A stretch of DNA of 64,000 nt, taken from NCBI RefSeq assembly GCF_000583875.1, contig NZ_CP006571.1, forward strand, positions 938,645 to 1,002,644, written 5' to 3'. The notes under the pieces are model-generated. The model saw only the letters and a program-made list of their open reading frames with translations, was not told the DNA's origin and did not search any database. Made by a program: the position numbers and the translations under genes. The first letter of the stretch is position 1. The number at the start of each line of letters is the position of its first letter. This document shows, in pieces, positions 9,098 through 16,689 of this stretch. Source of the DNA: Chlamydia avium 10DC88 (lineage in GTDB: Bacteria; Chlamydiota; Chlamydiia; Chlamydiales; Chlamydiaceae).

Positions 9098-10252
9098 ATG
9101 ATGTTGGATTTGCGATTTTCTGTAGATTATTATCTTCGTGTTATAGAGTTAGCAATTCGTGATGAATCTCGGATTCTCATATATGATAAAAAGCAATTAC
9201 TTCTAGAAGCATGGCCGCGTAATCATGCTTTATTTTCGGATCAGGATTCCTCATTCTCAACCATAGAACAAGCAATTCAAGAAGTTTTTTCTCGAACAGC
9301 CATTTCTTATTCTATATCGAGAAGACTTTTATCTATTATTGATGTGTGTTTGCGTCAGGAAAAACCCTACACGCGTATATTCTACAGGTTATTTCGTAGA
9401 GAAACTTATGAGAACAAAAAAGCTGTTGTTTCTAAATTGCTAGCTCTTAAGAAAATCCTTTTCTTTGAATATCATCGTCCTGTTAAAAAAATTTCTATTG
9501 CTGCAGATAGAGCTCTTTCAAAAGTAAAAACAAACTTTTCTTCTTGGGAGGACTTTTCTCATGACGTTACCTTGCCCAAAACAGCGGTAAAAACACATGT
9601 TTCTGTCCAAGAAAACCTGGCCGTAGAATCTTCCTCTCAGGTCTTGATGGATGCATTAATGGCTTTTTTAGAAACACGATCCGGATATCAACCTCTAAGT
9701 TTAGAGTTACTTGAACAGTTTATCTCTGAGAAAAGCATTCCTTTACAAATCTTGTCAGAAAAAAATTATTATTTTTTATCTCAGCTAAAAGATTTATTTT
9801 TAAACAGTCGTGAAGATTTTCAAGCAATCATTGGGGGAATCCTCACGGATTCTTTAACTGATGTCCTTACGAATTCTTTAGTAGGTTCACAGATATTGAC
9901 TTCTCAAGGTAAAACCTGGGTACATGCCTGGCAAGAATTTTCACGACATTCTCCTCAGGATAGCGTGAAATCTCGAGGGTTCCTGGCAGAAATTCTGCGC
10001 TGTCTGCTTGCTGAGGCCTTAAATACATTCATAGCTTCTACCTATGATATTACTCCTGAACAAATTGGGAACCTATATAGCATTCGTGATGTCAATCCTC
10101 TTCTTTGGAATAAAATGATTCGTATACTGCTCATGCGTTGGTTGTTAGATTACGACGACAAGGTATATTCTCTTTTGAGAAAAAATATTAATTATTATAC
10201 GCCGCATCCAACGTGGCGGCAGTACGTAATACGTTTATTTAAAAAATATTAA
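9098..10252 (+). CDS. Hypothetical protein, CT696 homologue by position
   Basis: A 384-residue protein with no signal peptide, no transmembrane span and no family motif I can name. It is rich in helix-forming, aromatic and basic residues, with a Ser/Thr-rich middle (about 155-185) that may link two helical domains. It lies 106 bases behind the second effector-like gene in the same orientation, so it may share their regulation or be a secreted or chaperone-like partner. Start is ATGATG at 9098; either Met could be used, and no strong ribosome-binding site is visible. It is the last gene before a gene-order junction relative to C. trachomatis. Confidence 0.7.
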   Translation: MMLDLRFSVDYYLRVIELAIRDESRILIYDKKQLLLEAWPRNHALFSDQDSSFSTIEQAIQEVFSRTAISYSISRRLLSIIDVCLRQEKPYTRIFYRLFRRETYENKKAVVSKLLALKKILFFEYHRPVKKISIAADRALSKVKTNFSSWEDFSHDVTLPKTAVKTHVSVQENLAVESSSQVLMDALMAFLETRSGYQPLSLELLEQFISEKSIPLQILSEKNYYFLSQLKDLFLNSREDFQAIIGGILTDSLTDVLTNSLVGSQILTSQGKTWVHAWQEFSRHSPQDSVKSRGFLAEILRCLLAEALNTFIASTYDITPEQIGNLYSIRDVNPLLWNKMIRILLMRWLLDYDDKVYSLLRKNINYYTPHPTWRQYVIRLFKKY

Positions 10253-10329
10253 TAGTTTTTTCTATTGTTTTCGTAAGAAGATCAGTTTTGTTAAGTAAAT
10301 AACATATCAAAGTGTATACTTATTACACT

Positions 10330-11424
10330 ATGATTCCATTTCGCTTATACCACCTATATTCTTTGTTAAATATGATGCATTCCACCCCTGTTGGTGAAGC
10401 AAATCGTTTGGCATCATATTTTAAGTGCCATCGTTCTTTAGGATCTAAAGATCGTCAATGGATTAGCTCCCGCATTTTTGCAATTCTTCGTCATCAACGT
10501 TTGTTAGAAACTTTACTTGCACGTGAGGATAGAAAGGTAACACCAGAGAGCTTAGTTTCTAAAGTCGAAGAGGGGGCAATAGAAAATCTTGATAGCTATC
10601 AAGATTTGCCATGGCCTATACGTTATTCTTTGTCAGATGACCTCGCATTGCAGTTAATTAAAGATTATGGAGAAACCAAGGCTCAGGAAATCGCTAAGTG
10701 GTTTCTCCAAGAGGCTCCCTTGTTCATTCGTGTGAATACACGCAGGATTTCTGTAGAAGATCTCCAACAATGTTTGGGCTATCCTTGTGAGTCAGGAGAA
10801 GTTCTCGGATCTCTATGTTTTTTAAAGAGATATCCTTTACAGCATAGTTTGGCATTTCGTCAGGGATTATTTGAGATTCAAGATGAATCATCGCAAAAAA
10901 TTACTTTAGATATCCCCATGACGAAACAGGACTGTGTCCTAGATTTTTGTGCTGGTGCAGGAGGAAAAAGCCTGATATTAGCTGAAAAAACACAACATGT
11001 TATTTTGCACGATAGTCGTAAAAATATATTACAAGAGGCTAAACAGCGCTTATTAAGAGCGGGGTTAAGGAATTTCTCTATTAAGGAGAAGAAATCCTTG
11101 AAAAAACAAGGTTTCTCTTTAGTCGTAGTTGATGCTCCTTGTTCAGGAAGTGGGGTATTTCGACGCCATCCAGAAAAAAAACTGTTATTTTCAAATCAAT
11201 TGTTAATGCAATACTCCCACTTACAGAGGAAAATTCTCAAAGAAGCAAGTAGTTATGTACAACATGGGGGAAGACTTGTTTATATCACTTGTTCTTTACT
11301 TTCCTTAGAAAATGAACAACATATAGATTACATGTCCTCTTTAGGATGGGAAGTAGAACACTCCACTCATATCCCCCCTAACCAGGGAGACAGTTTTTTT
11401 TCAGTCCATTTTATTCGTAAATAA
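10330..11424 (+). CDS. RsmB/Sun-family rRNA cytosine-C5 methyltransferase
   Basis: S-adenosylmethionine-dependent m5C methyltransferase of the NOL1/NOP2/Sun family, probably acting on 16S rRNA. The SAM-binding motif I is FCAGAGGKS, motif IV is DAPCSGSG and motif VI is YITCSLLS. The two cysteines in APCSG and ITCS are the catalytic pair. The N-terminal part resembles the NusB-like/RsmB region. An in-frame ATG at 10312 would add six residues (MYTYYT). I prefer 10330 because the conserved FRLYHLYSLL region starts there, but neither start has a good ribosome-binding site. Older chlamydial annotation calls this gene fmu (CT553). Confidence 0.85.
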   Translation: MIPFRLYHLYSLLNMMHSTPVGEANRLASYFKCHRSLGSKDRQWISSRIFAILRHQRLLETLLAREDRKVTPESLVSKVEEGAIENLDSYQDLPWPIRYSLSDDLALQLIKDYGETKAQEIAKWFLQEAPLFIRVNTRRISVEDLQQCLGYPCESGEVLGSLCFLKRYPLQHSLAFRQGLFEIQDESSQKITLDIPMTKQDCVLDFCAGAGGKSLILAEKTQHVILHDSRKNILQEAKQRLLRAGLRNFSIKEKKSLKKQGFSLVVVDAPCSGSGVFRRHPEKKLLFSNQLLMQYSHLQRKILKEASSYVQHGGRLVYITCSLLSLENEQHIDYMSSLGWEVEHSTHIPPNQGDSFFSVHFIRK

Positions 11425-11503
11425 AATACTACTTGCCATTATCTTATACTTTTAGAGATGTACTACATAGTGAGCAAAGTTATCCTATTTAAAATGATAG
11501 TAA

Positions 11504-11791
11504 TCAATAGGTGATGACATAGGTTGTTTTTTCGGGAAATTTTTCAAATTGTAATAAAATATTTAGCAAATGGCTTGAATCATTCCAAATTTCAGGTTGC
11601 TTTATAGCAGCAATGACATGATGCAAAAAATGCATATGTTGCTTTTCTTGTACTTCCTTAGGATTTTTAAACCAGTATTTTGTAACACCCGAACAAAAGG
11701 ACTGAGAAGGAAGATCTATAGCTGTAGCAACCCCACCTCTTATAAATAAAAACACACAGATAAAAAATCTAAGACAAATGCGTCTATGCAT
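11504..11791 (-). CDS. Small exported hypothetical protein (CT552 position)
   Basis: A 95-residue protein whose first 25 or so residues form a signal peptide: basic start, hydrophobic stretch ICLRFFICVFLFI, then a cleavable small-residue region. The remainder (about 70 residues, one Cys) has no recognised domain. It is downstream of dacF on the same strand, with a hairpin between them, so it may be transcribed separately. Envelope or periplasmic location is inferred from the signal alone. Confidence 0.6.
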   Translation of the reverse strand: MHRRICLRFFICVFLFIRGGVATAIDLPSQSFCSGVTKYWFKNPKEVQEKQHMHFLHHVIAAIKQPEIWNDSSHLLNILLQFEKFPEKTTYVITY

Positions 11792-11824
11792 AATTCTTCT
11801 CCGATCTTTTGAATACTCAAGAGC

Positions 11825-11851
11825 TTATGCAAAAACTGAGTTTTTGCATAA
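11825..11851 (-). terminator. Perfect hairpin between dacF and the CT552-like gene
   Basis: A perfect 12-bp inverted repeat (TTATGCAAAAAC / GTTTTTGCATAA) with a TGA loop lies 18 bases past the dacF stop. The stem's own A/T tracts resemble an intrinsic terminator, but no separate U-run follows on the minus strand. On the plus strand it is followed by A-rich sequence. It may end dacF transcription or act as a processing signal. Confidence 0.5.
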
Positions 11852-11869
11852 ATTAAAAAAATACGCATT

Positions 11870-13165
11870 TTAGTAGTAACGAGCAGGTCTTCTTAGATTA
11901 CGTCGTGTTTTTCTATGATATAGTCCTAGTAAACCTAAAATGACATAGGTCCTATGAGAACAGATAATTCTTCGAGTAAATAGGTGGATACGCTTTAAGA
12001 AGGAAAGTTGTATATCATGGGGAGAATATACAGGCTGGGAGATGACATCTTCCCCTTGAGAGCGAAATACCCAATGGCCAAGGAGATCTCCTTGATGGAT
12101 AGGGAAAGTTTTAACACAAGGAATGAAAGTCGCTGTATAAAGTTCTTCACCTTCCGAAGCATAAAAGTCATAATATACACCCTCGGGAAGAGGAATGAAA
12201 ATTTTACCCAAAGTTCCCAAAGATATGCGATATTTCTCCGTAGGAGGTATGAGATAGCGTCTTAAAGGAATTTCATTAAACACTGCTTCACATAGGGCAT
12301 GAATATCATAATATAGTTTCGACATCGAAGAATATCCCGTAACAATGGTAATGATAGAGCGATCGTGTTTACAGGCAGACAAAATAAGATTTTTCCCCGC
12401 GATTTCCGTACTTCCTGTTTTCCCCCCTATGGCGGGAGGGTAATAATAAGGGGATGTCGATATGAGCAATTTATTAGTTGTACACAGAGGCCTTTCTGGA
12501 TTCAGGTTAGTTGCTGCCATGGTATAGTTTGACGTATGAATTACTTGGCGAAATAAAGGATCCTTTAATCCCTCACGCATGATACAAAGTAAATCACGAG
12601 CTGTTGTATAATGATCTGGATGATGTAATCCGTGAGGGTTGTTAAGATGAGTATCCCGGCATCCCAACTCACGTAAGAAATCATTCATCTGATGCATAAA
12701 TTCAGGAATAGAGCCCGAACATGCTATTGCTAAGCTATTTGCAGCGTCATTAGCAGAACTAATTAATAAAGCATGGAATAAATCTCTTCCTGATACCTCT
12801 TCTTTATTGCGAAGCTGTATCGTTACACCATCTGTTTCTAGCCAATAGGGAGGGCTACGATATCCTGATTGCTTTTTTGCTTGAGGAGTAATGCAGGCTA
12901 TAGCTTCTTGTTTTACAGAAATGAAGTTATTTAAAATTTCTGGATAGCAACGCAAAATAAAGAGTGCAGTAGCAATTTTCGTCATGCTCGCCGGATAGAT
13001 TCTGGCGTCTATGTTTTTAGAATATAGTATCTTACCTGTCTTTTCATGGATAACAGCAACGGAAGAACCTTGAACCTCTGGGAAAGAAATATCAGCATAT
13101 AAAGAGAATATCCCTAGCCATGTAAGCAAACTTAACAGTCCGTATTGAAAAAATGCCTTAGCCAT
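11870..13165 (-). CDS. dacF: D-alanyl-D-alanine carboxypeptidase (PBP5/6 family)
   Basis: Serine D,D-peptidase that trims the terminal D-Ala of peptidoglycan stem peptides and is a beta-lactam target. A signal sequence (about residues 1-24) directs export. The active-site motif SMTK is at residues 60-63 (Ser60, Lys63), and SAN in SSANDAANS and KTGST complete the triad. A hydrophobic segment near the C-terminus (TYVILGLLGLY) followed by basic residues is a likely membrane anchor. At 431 residues it is standard for the class. It is relevant to the minimal, transient peptidoglycan used in chlamydial division. Divergent from the CT550-like gene. Confidence 0.94.
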   Translation of the reverse strand: MAKAFFQYGLLSLLTWLGIFSLYADISFPEVQGSSVAVIHEKTGKILYSKNIDARIYPASMTKIATALFILRCYPEILNNFISVKQEAIACITPQAKKQSGYRSPPYWLETDGVTIQLRNKEEVSGRDLFHALLISSANDAANSLAIACSGSIPEFMHQMNDFLRELGCRDTHLNNPHGLHHPDHYTTARDLLCIMREGLKDPLFRQVIHTSNYTMAATNLNPERPLCTTNKLLISTSPYYYPPAIGGKTGSTEIAGKNLILSACKHDRSIITIVTGYSSMSKLYYDIHALCEAVFNEIPLRRYLIPPTEKYRISLGTLGKIFIPLPEGVYYDFYASEGEELYTATFIPCVKTFPIHQGDLLGHWVFRSQGEDVISQPVYSPHDIQLSFLKRIHLFTRRIICSHRTYVILGLLGLYHRKTRRNLRRPARYY

Positions 13166-13263
13166 TGGGGAATCTAGTTTATTTAACTTAGTTTATAGAG
13201 TTTCAAGAAAAGCTCTTGACTCCCTTTAAAATAAAGAATTACCATGAAACAAGGGGAAATGCT

Positions 13264-13662
13264 ATGAGTTTAGATTTTTTAGAAGAATTTTATCGTCATT
13301 CTATTTGTAACTGCAAAGCTTTTTGTGAGGGATTCGCAAACATTGCTGATATCCTTTCTACTGCTGAAGACTCCTCGATTAGCAGTCGCCCTATTAATAA
13401 CTTTATTATTGCAGAAACTACAGATAAACTCACTTTATTTAACTCAGACTTTGTCGTATGGCTTGTCCCAGAAGTAATTCAAGGTGAGGCAGTTACTCGA
13501 GGGTATATTGCTTTATACCACCCCTCAGGAAGATGTACTCCAGAATTAGCTTTTCAAGCTTTGGGAGAATATAACCAATCTGCATTGATTCTCGAGGCTT
13601 TACAATTGTATCTCAAAGATATCCAAGATACAGAAAACATTTTACGTTCTTTTTCTTTATAG
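13264..13662 (+). CDS. Hypothetical protein, CT550 position
   Basis: Conserved-looking protein of 132 residues with no motif I recognise. It is soluble, mildly acidic, and ends in helices; a small alpha/beta fold seems likely. I place the start at the ATG at 13264, because AAGGGGA lies just upstream. An upstream in-frame start at 13216 would add 16 residues lacking that support. It is convergent with the RsbW-like gene, whose stop lies 10 bases away. No function is proposed. Confidence 0.65.
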   Translation: MSLDFLEEFYRHSICNCKAFCEGFANIADILSTAEDSSISSRPINNFIIAETTDKLTLFNSDFVVWLVPEVIQGEAVTRGYIALYHPSGRCTPELAFQALGEYNQSALILEALQLYLKDIQDTENILRSFSL

Positions 13663-13671
13663 GTGCTAACT

Positions 13672-14097
13672 CTAAGTATTATGGATTTTTAAATGGACAA
13701 TATTCGCATTTGCATGTCGTTCATACTGAAATTCATCCACAGAACTTTTAGCTAAAAAAATACCTAGTCCACCTAGTTTTCTTTCATCTAAAGGGACATA
13801 TGTCTGCATATCGATTGTTGCTGCTAAAGGATTAAATGAAGTTCCGTAATCTTTGATAGTTACATGAAATTCTTGTGGATTACCATCGCAGGAAATCGTA
13901 ATGGTTCCCGGAGAAGGGAACTCTTGATAAGCATAGGAGATAATATTAACAAGTAATTCTTCACAGGCAAGTTCGAGTTTTAATAGTTTCTCTTTGGGAA
14001 AAGCTTGGAGTTGCTTAGTATGTTTAACAAAATCTAACATATTGTGAAGTTCACTAAGAAGAGCGGGAAAGATAGCTTCTCCACTAGAAGAGGTCAT
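13672..14097 (-). CDS. rsbW: RsbW-type serine kinase/anti-sigma factor (HATPase_c)
   Basis: Small GHKL-fold ATPase of about 141 residues. The N-box is ELACEELLVNIISYAY, the G1-like element DYGTSFNP and the G2 element GGLGIFLAKS. RsbW proteins phosphorylate RsbV antagonists and bind sigma factors in partner-switching circuits. Chlamydiae have such a circuit with RsbU and RsbV encoded elsewhere. I prefer the ATG at 14097, which follows CAGG at a fair spacing. An upstream ATG at 14115 is also in frame. Either start overlaps the end of the LptE-like gene, so it is translationally coupled to an envelope operon. Confidence 0.85.
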   Translation of the reverse strand: MTSSSGEAIFPALLSELHNMLDFVKHTKQLQAFPKEKLLKLELACEELLVNIISYAYQEFPSPGTITISCDGNPQEFHVTIKDYGTSFNPLAATIDMQTYVPLDERKLGGLGIFLAKSSVDEFQYERHANANIVHLKIHNT

Positions 14098-14683
14098 AAT
14101 ATACCTGTTGAACAATAGTCTCTGCTAAATGAGCATATAGTACACGCTGAGCGCTCTTTATAGCTTCATTATGCATTTCAAATTGTCCTAAAGCAAACTG
14201 ATGAGCGTTAACAATACCTAAATCAGGTTCGAAGTCAAAAGTAACTGATTTCCGTGCTATATGTTCATTAATTAATACTTGCCCTGAATGTTTATCAATC
14301 AGCTGTACTTGTGCTGATAAAGATAAACGCCCTTCATTAGAAACTATAAAATGCCTAGGAGTTTTATTATTAATCTTATTTGGGGCATAAGTAAAACCTG
14401 TATTCTCGTCAACCTCATTTAAGAGTTGAACTTTCAAAAGATAGCGGGAATTACTTTCTCCACTATGCGCAGATAGAGAACGTTTCCCTAATTCATAAAT
14501 AATTGCCGCTGATAATTGTCCCGAAACGTCCTTATCTATTGGAGAAAGATCCACTCCTTCTGATCGAATGGATTTCCCTAAAGCAGATAGTACATTAGAA
14601 GAATTCACTAGTGTATAACCAGTACATGAAATCAATACACAACTTACGAAGCAAGATAATAATACGACAATAATCTTATGCAT
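14084..14683 (-). CDS. Outer-membrane lipoprotein, LptE-like candidate (CT548 position)
   Basis: 199 residues beginning with a lipoprotein signal. A hydrophobic stretch ends in the lipobox LISC (Cys about residue 20), giving a mature N-terminus CTGYTLVNSS, reminiscent of the CGY start of LptE, the lipoprotein plug of the LPS translocon. The body alternates beta-prone and helical segments and includes a pattern (RLSLSAQVQLID) typical of LptE-type folds. It lies between a BamD-like gene and rsbW in a tight minus-strand operon. The LptE assignment is inference from signal and pattern. Confidence 0.65.
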   Translation of the reverse strand: MHKIIVVLLSCFVSCVLISCTGYTLVNSSNVLSALGKSIRSEGVDLSPIDKDVSGQLSAAIIYELGKRSLSAHSGESNSRYLLKVQLLNEVDENTGFTYAPNKINNKTPRHFIVSNEGRLSLSAQVQLIDKHSGQVLINEHIARKSVTFDFEPDLGIVNAHQFALGQFEMHNEAIKSAQRVLYAHLAETIVQQVYYDLF

Positions 14684-14697
14684 AGAAATGCCTAAAA

Positions 14698-15651
14698 TTA
14701 AGAATGTTTTGCTATTCTATCCAATCGCTTGAGACATTTAGCAACGAGTGGTGAATCGGGATGATTTTCTATTGCTGTAGTATAATAAATACTTGCTGCT
14801 TCTGGTTTCTTCTTTTTTTCATAAAAGCGTCCAGAGTGGTATAACCCTGAAGCATAAAGATCACTCATAGAACGTACATTTGAAGAAACCTCAGCATTCA
14901 GAGGATGGTTAGGATGCTGCTTTTTCATCGCCTCTTCGTTCATTTTGGCTAATTTTAAATATTGTGCATTATGAGCTTCTTTTTTAGCTTGCATGAAGTA
15001 GATTTCGGATAGACGTACAAAAGCCTTGGGAGATAAAGGATGTTGAGGAAATTGCAGCGTCAGCTTTTTGAATACTTTTATAGCTTCTGAAAGATTTTTT
15101 TTAATAACAAGCAAGTCTCCCTTAAGATATAAAGCTTGTGCTCCTAGGTCTTTATAAGGAAACGCTGCAAGAATTTCATCGTAAATGCGCAGGGCATCTT
15201 CGTCAGCATTCACTAATTTTGGGAAGCCTTCTAAGAGGAAAACACGCTTGCGTTTCCCCTGGGCAAAACTTTGAGCTATTGCAAGCTTCATAGCAAATAA
15301 CTCTTCAGAATATTTAGCATTAGGAAGCTGCATATATAAAGAAAATGTTTTGTCGGCTAAATCTGGTTGATCCTTTTTGAAATAGCATACACCCATAAGA
15401 TAAAGAGCTTCAGAATATAGAGGATCTTTGGGAAAATGATGAATAATCGTACCAAAGCATAACGATGCTCTGTAGTAATTTTGATATTCTAAATAGCGAA
15501 TGCCTTCAGAAAGATAGTGTTTAGCAGAATACTTGGGAACAAATCTAAGAGGAGAGAGTTTCCCATAAAAAGGTTCAAAAGAAATCGGCCTAGCATAACA
15601 GTTAGCAGACACAAGCAATAACGCAAAAATTAATTGTAAAAAGAGTCTCAT
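14698..15651 (-). CDS. BamD/YfiO-like TPR outer-membrane assembly protein (CT547 position)
   Basis: 317-residue exported protein with a signal peptide (about residues 1-20) and serial tetratricopeptide-like repeats. Examples are YYRASLCFGTIIHHFPKDPLYSEALYLMGVCYF and repeats at about 160-240 and 275-305, with the typical 'FP..P....A' TPR turns. This layout matches BamD, the lipoprotein that helps BamA insert beta-barrel proteins. The signal ends near SANC, which is not a canonical lipobox, so lipidation is uncertain. It is the first gene of the minus-strand operon leading to the LptE-like gene and rsbW. Confidence 0.7.
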   Translation of the reverse strand: MRLFLQLIFALLLVSANCYARPISFEPFYGKLSPLRFVPKYSAKHYLSEGIRYLEYQNYYRASLCFGTIIHHFPKDPLYSEALYLMGVCYFKKDQPDLADKTFSLYMQLPNAKYSEELFAMKLAIAQSFAQGKRKRVFLLEGFPKLVNADEDALRIYDEILAAFPYKDLGAQALYLKGDLLVIKKNLSEAIKVFKKLTLQFPQHPLSPKAFVRLSEIYFMQAKKEAHNAQYLKLAKMNEEAMKKQHPNHPLNAEVSSNVRSMSDLYASGLYHSGRFYEKKKKPEAASIYYTTAIENHPDSPLVAKCLKRLDRIAKHS

Positions 15652-15804
15652 AAATTCAGCGCGTAACCTACACTAGTAAAGCGTTATCATAGGAAAGGAA
15701 AAGGGAATTTGTCAAATGCGTTGTTAGCGATTTATTTAAAAAACTAATTTTTTTTATTTGATAAAACATCTTTTTATTTTTTAGAATAAATAAAAAGGAT
15801 TTTT

Positions 15805-16689
15805 ATGAAAAAGTTAGTTTGCTATCTAGGCACTTTTATTTTATCACTTTTTTGTGGTGTGTTTTTATGGGATCATGTGCCCTGTGCTCGTAAGGCTATG
15901 CAAGTCAGTGCAAATTGTGGTGCCGAAGTCTTTGAAAAGAGTTGCCGGATGATTCGTAAAGTTTCTGGATTTGAGAGACTTCGTGTATTCGAAAGAAAAT
16001 TCTCTGCTGAACAAATATTAAATTATTTTCCAGAACACGTGGATGGCAAGGTAGCGATAGAGCTCACTTTTGTGCCCCATACGTTAATGTCAGTAAGATT
16101 TTCACAGGAAGATCCTGTGAAAAAAACTATGATAAGTAAGGAAGGGAAAATTCTATGGAATTTATCTAATGGGGAAATGGTCCTAAATACAGGAACATGG
16201 TCTTGTTCTAAAGGATTAAGAGAATGTCTACTACTTAAAGCAGGACGCCATGATGTTAGTGTGATGCAGGCCTTAGCGAATTTAGGAGGAGCAGCATCTA
16301 AAGAATCTTTATCCCGCGCTTTATCTATGAAAAACATGCGTGCTGATAAAGTTATTAAATCCTGTCAGAAAAAGAAATTAATTTTTTCTACGGGGAGTCA
16401 AATAGGCAGCCATTTTCAACAACTACAACCAATTCAAGGATGTACAACTGAAATTCCCTCTCCTCCTGTATGGTTGAAAAAACCACGAGGAGTTACTCTA
16501 ATCTCCCCACAATTTTCTGAAGATCGTGTGTGTAATCTCGTAGAAATGATTTTTGGAGATAACTTCTTAATTTTAAGTAAAGATATTGTTTATGTGCCAA
16601 TCTATAAGGTATTGATTACAGCTACAGATAATAGTGAACGCATAGAATATATTAATGCAGTTACAGGAAAACCATTTTATGATTTTTAA
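15805..16689 (+). CDS. Hypothetical protein with N-terminal membrane anchor (CT546 position)
   Basis: 294 residues. An uncleaved anchor or signal (LVCYLGTFILSLFCGVFLW) lies at the start, followed by a body of no recognised family. Residues about 155-200 (MQALANLGGAASKESLSRAL, then a basic helix) look like a winged-helix-type unit. The ATG at 15805 is preceded by AAAAAGGA. Its TAA overlaps the TAA of the convergent dnaE within a shared TTAA. Function unknown. Confidence 0.7.
   Translation: MKKLVCYLGTFILSLFCGVFLWDHVPCARKAMQVSANCGAEVFEKSCRMIRKVSGFERLRVFERKFSAEQILNYFPEHVDGKVAIELTFVPHTLMSVRFSQEDPVKKTMISKEGKILWNLSNGEMVLNTGTWSCSKGLRECLLLKAGRHDVSVMQALANLGGAASKESLSRALSMKNMRADKVIKSCQKKKLIFSTGSQIGSHFQQLQPIQGCTTEIPSPPVWLKKPRGVTLISPQFSEDRVCNLVEMIFGDNFLILSKDIVYVPIYKVLITATDNSERIEYINAVTGKPFYDF

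Noticed and set aside
12008..12265. 85-codon plus-strand ORF inside dacF
   Set aside because: Fully antisense to the C-terminal domain of DacF, with no independent support.
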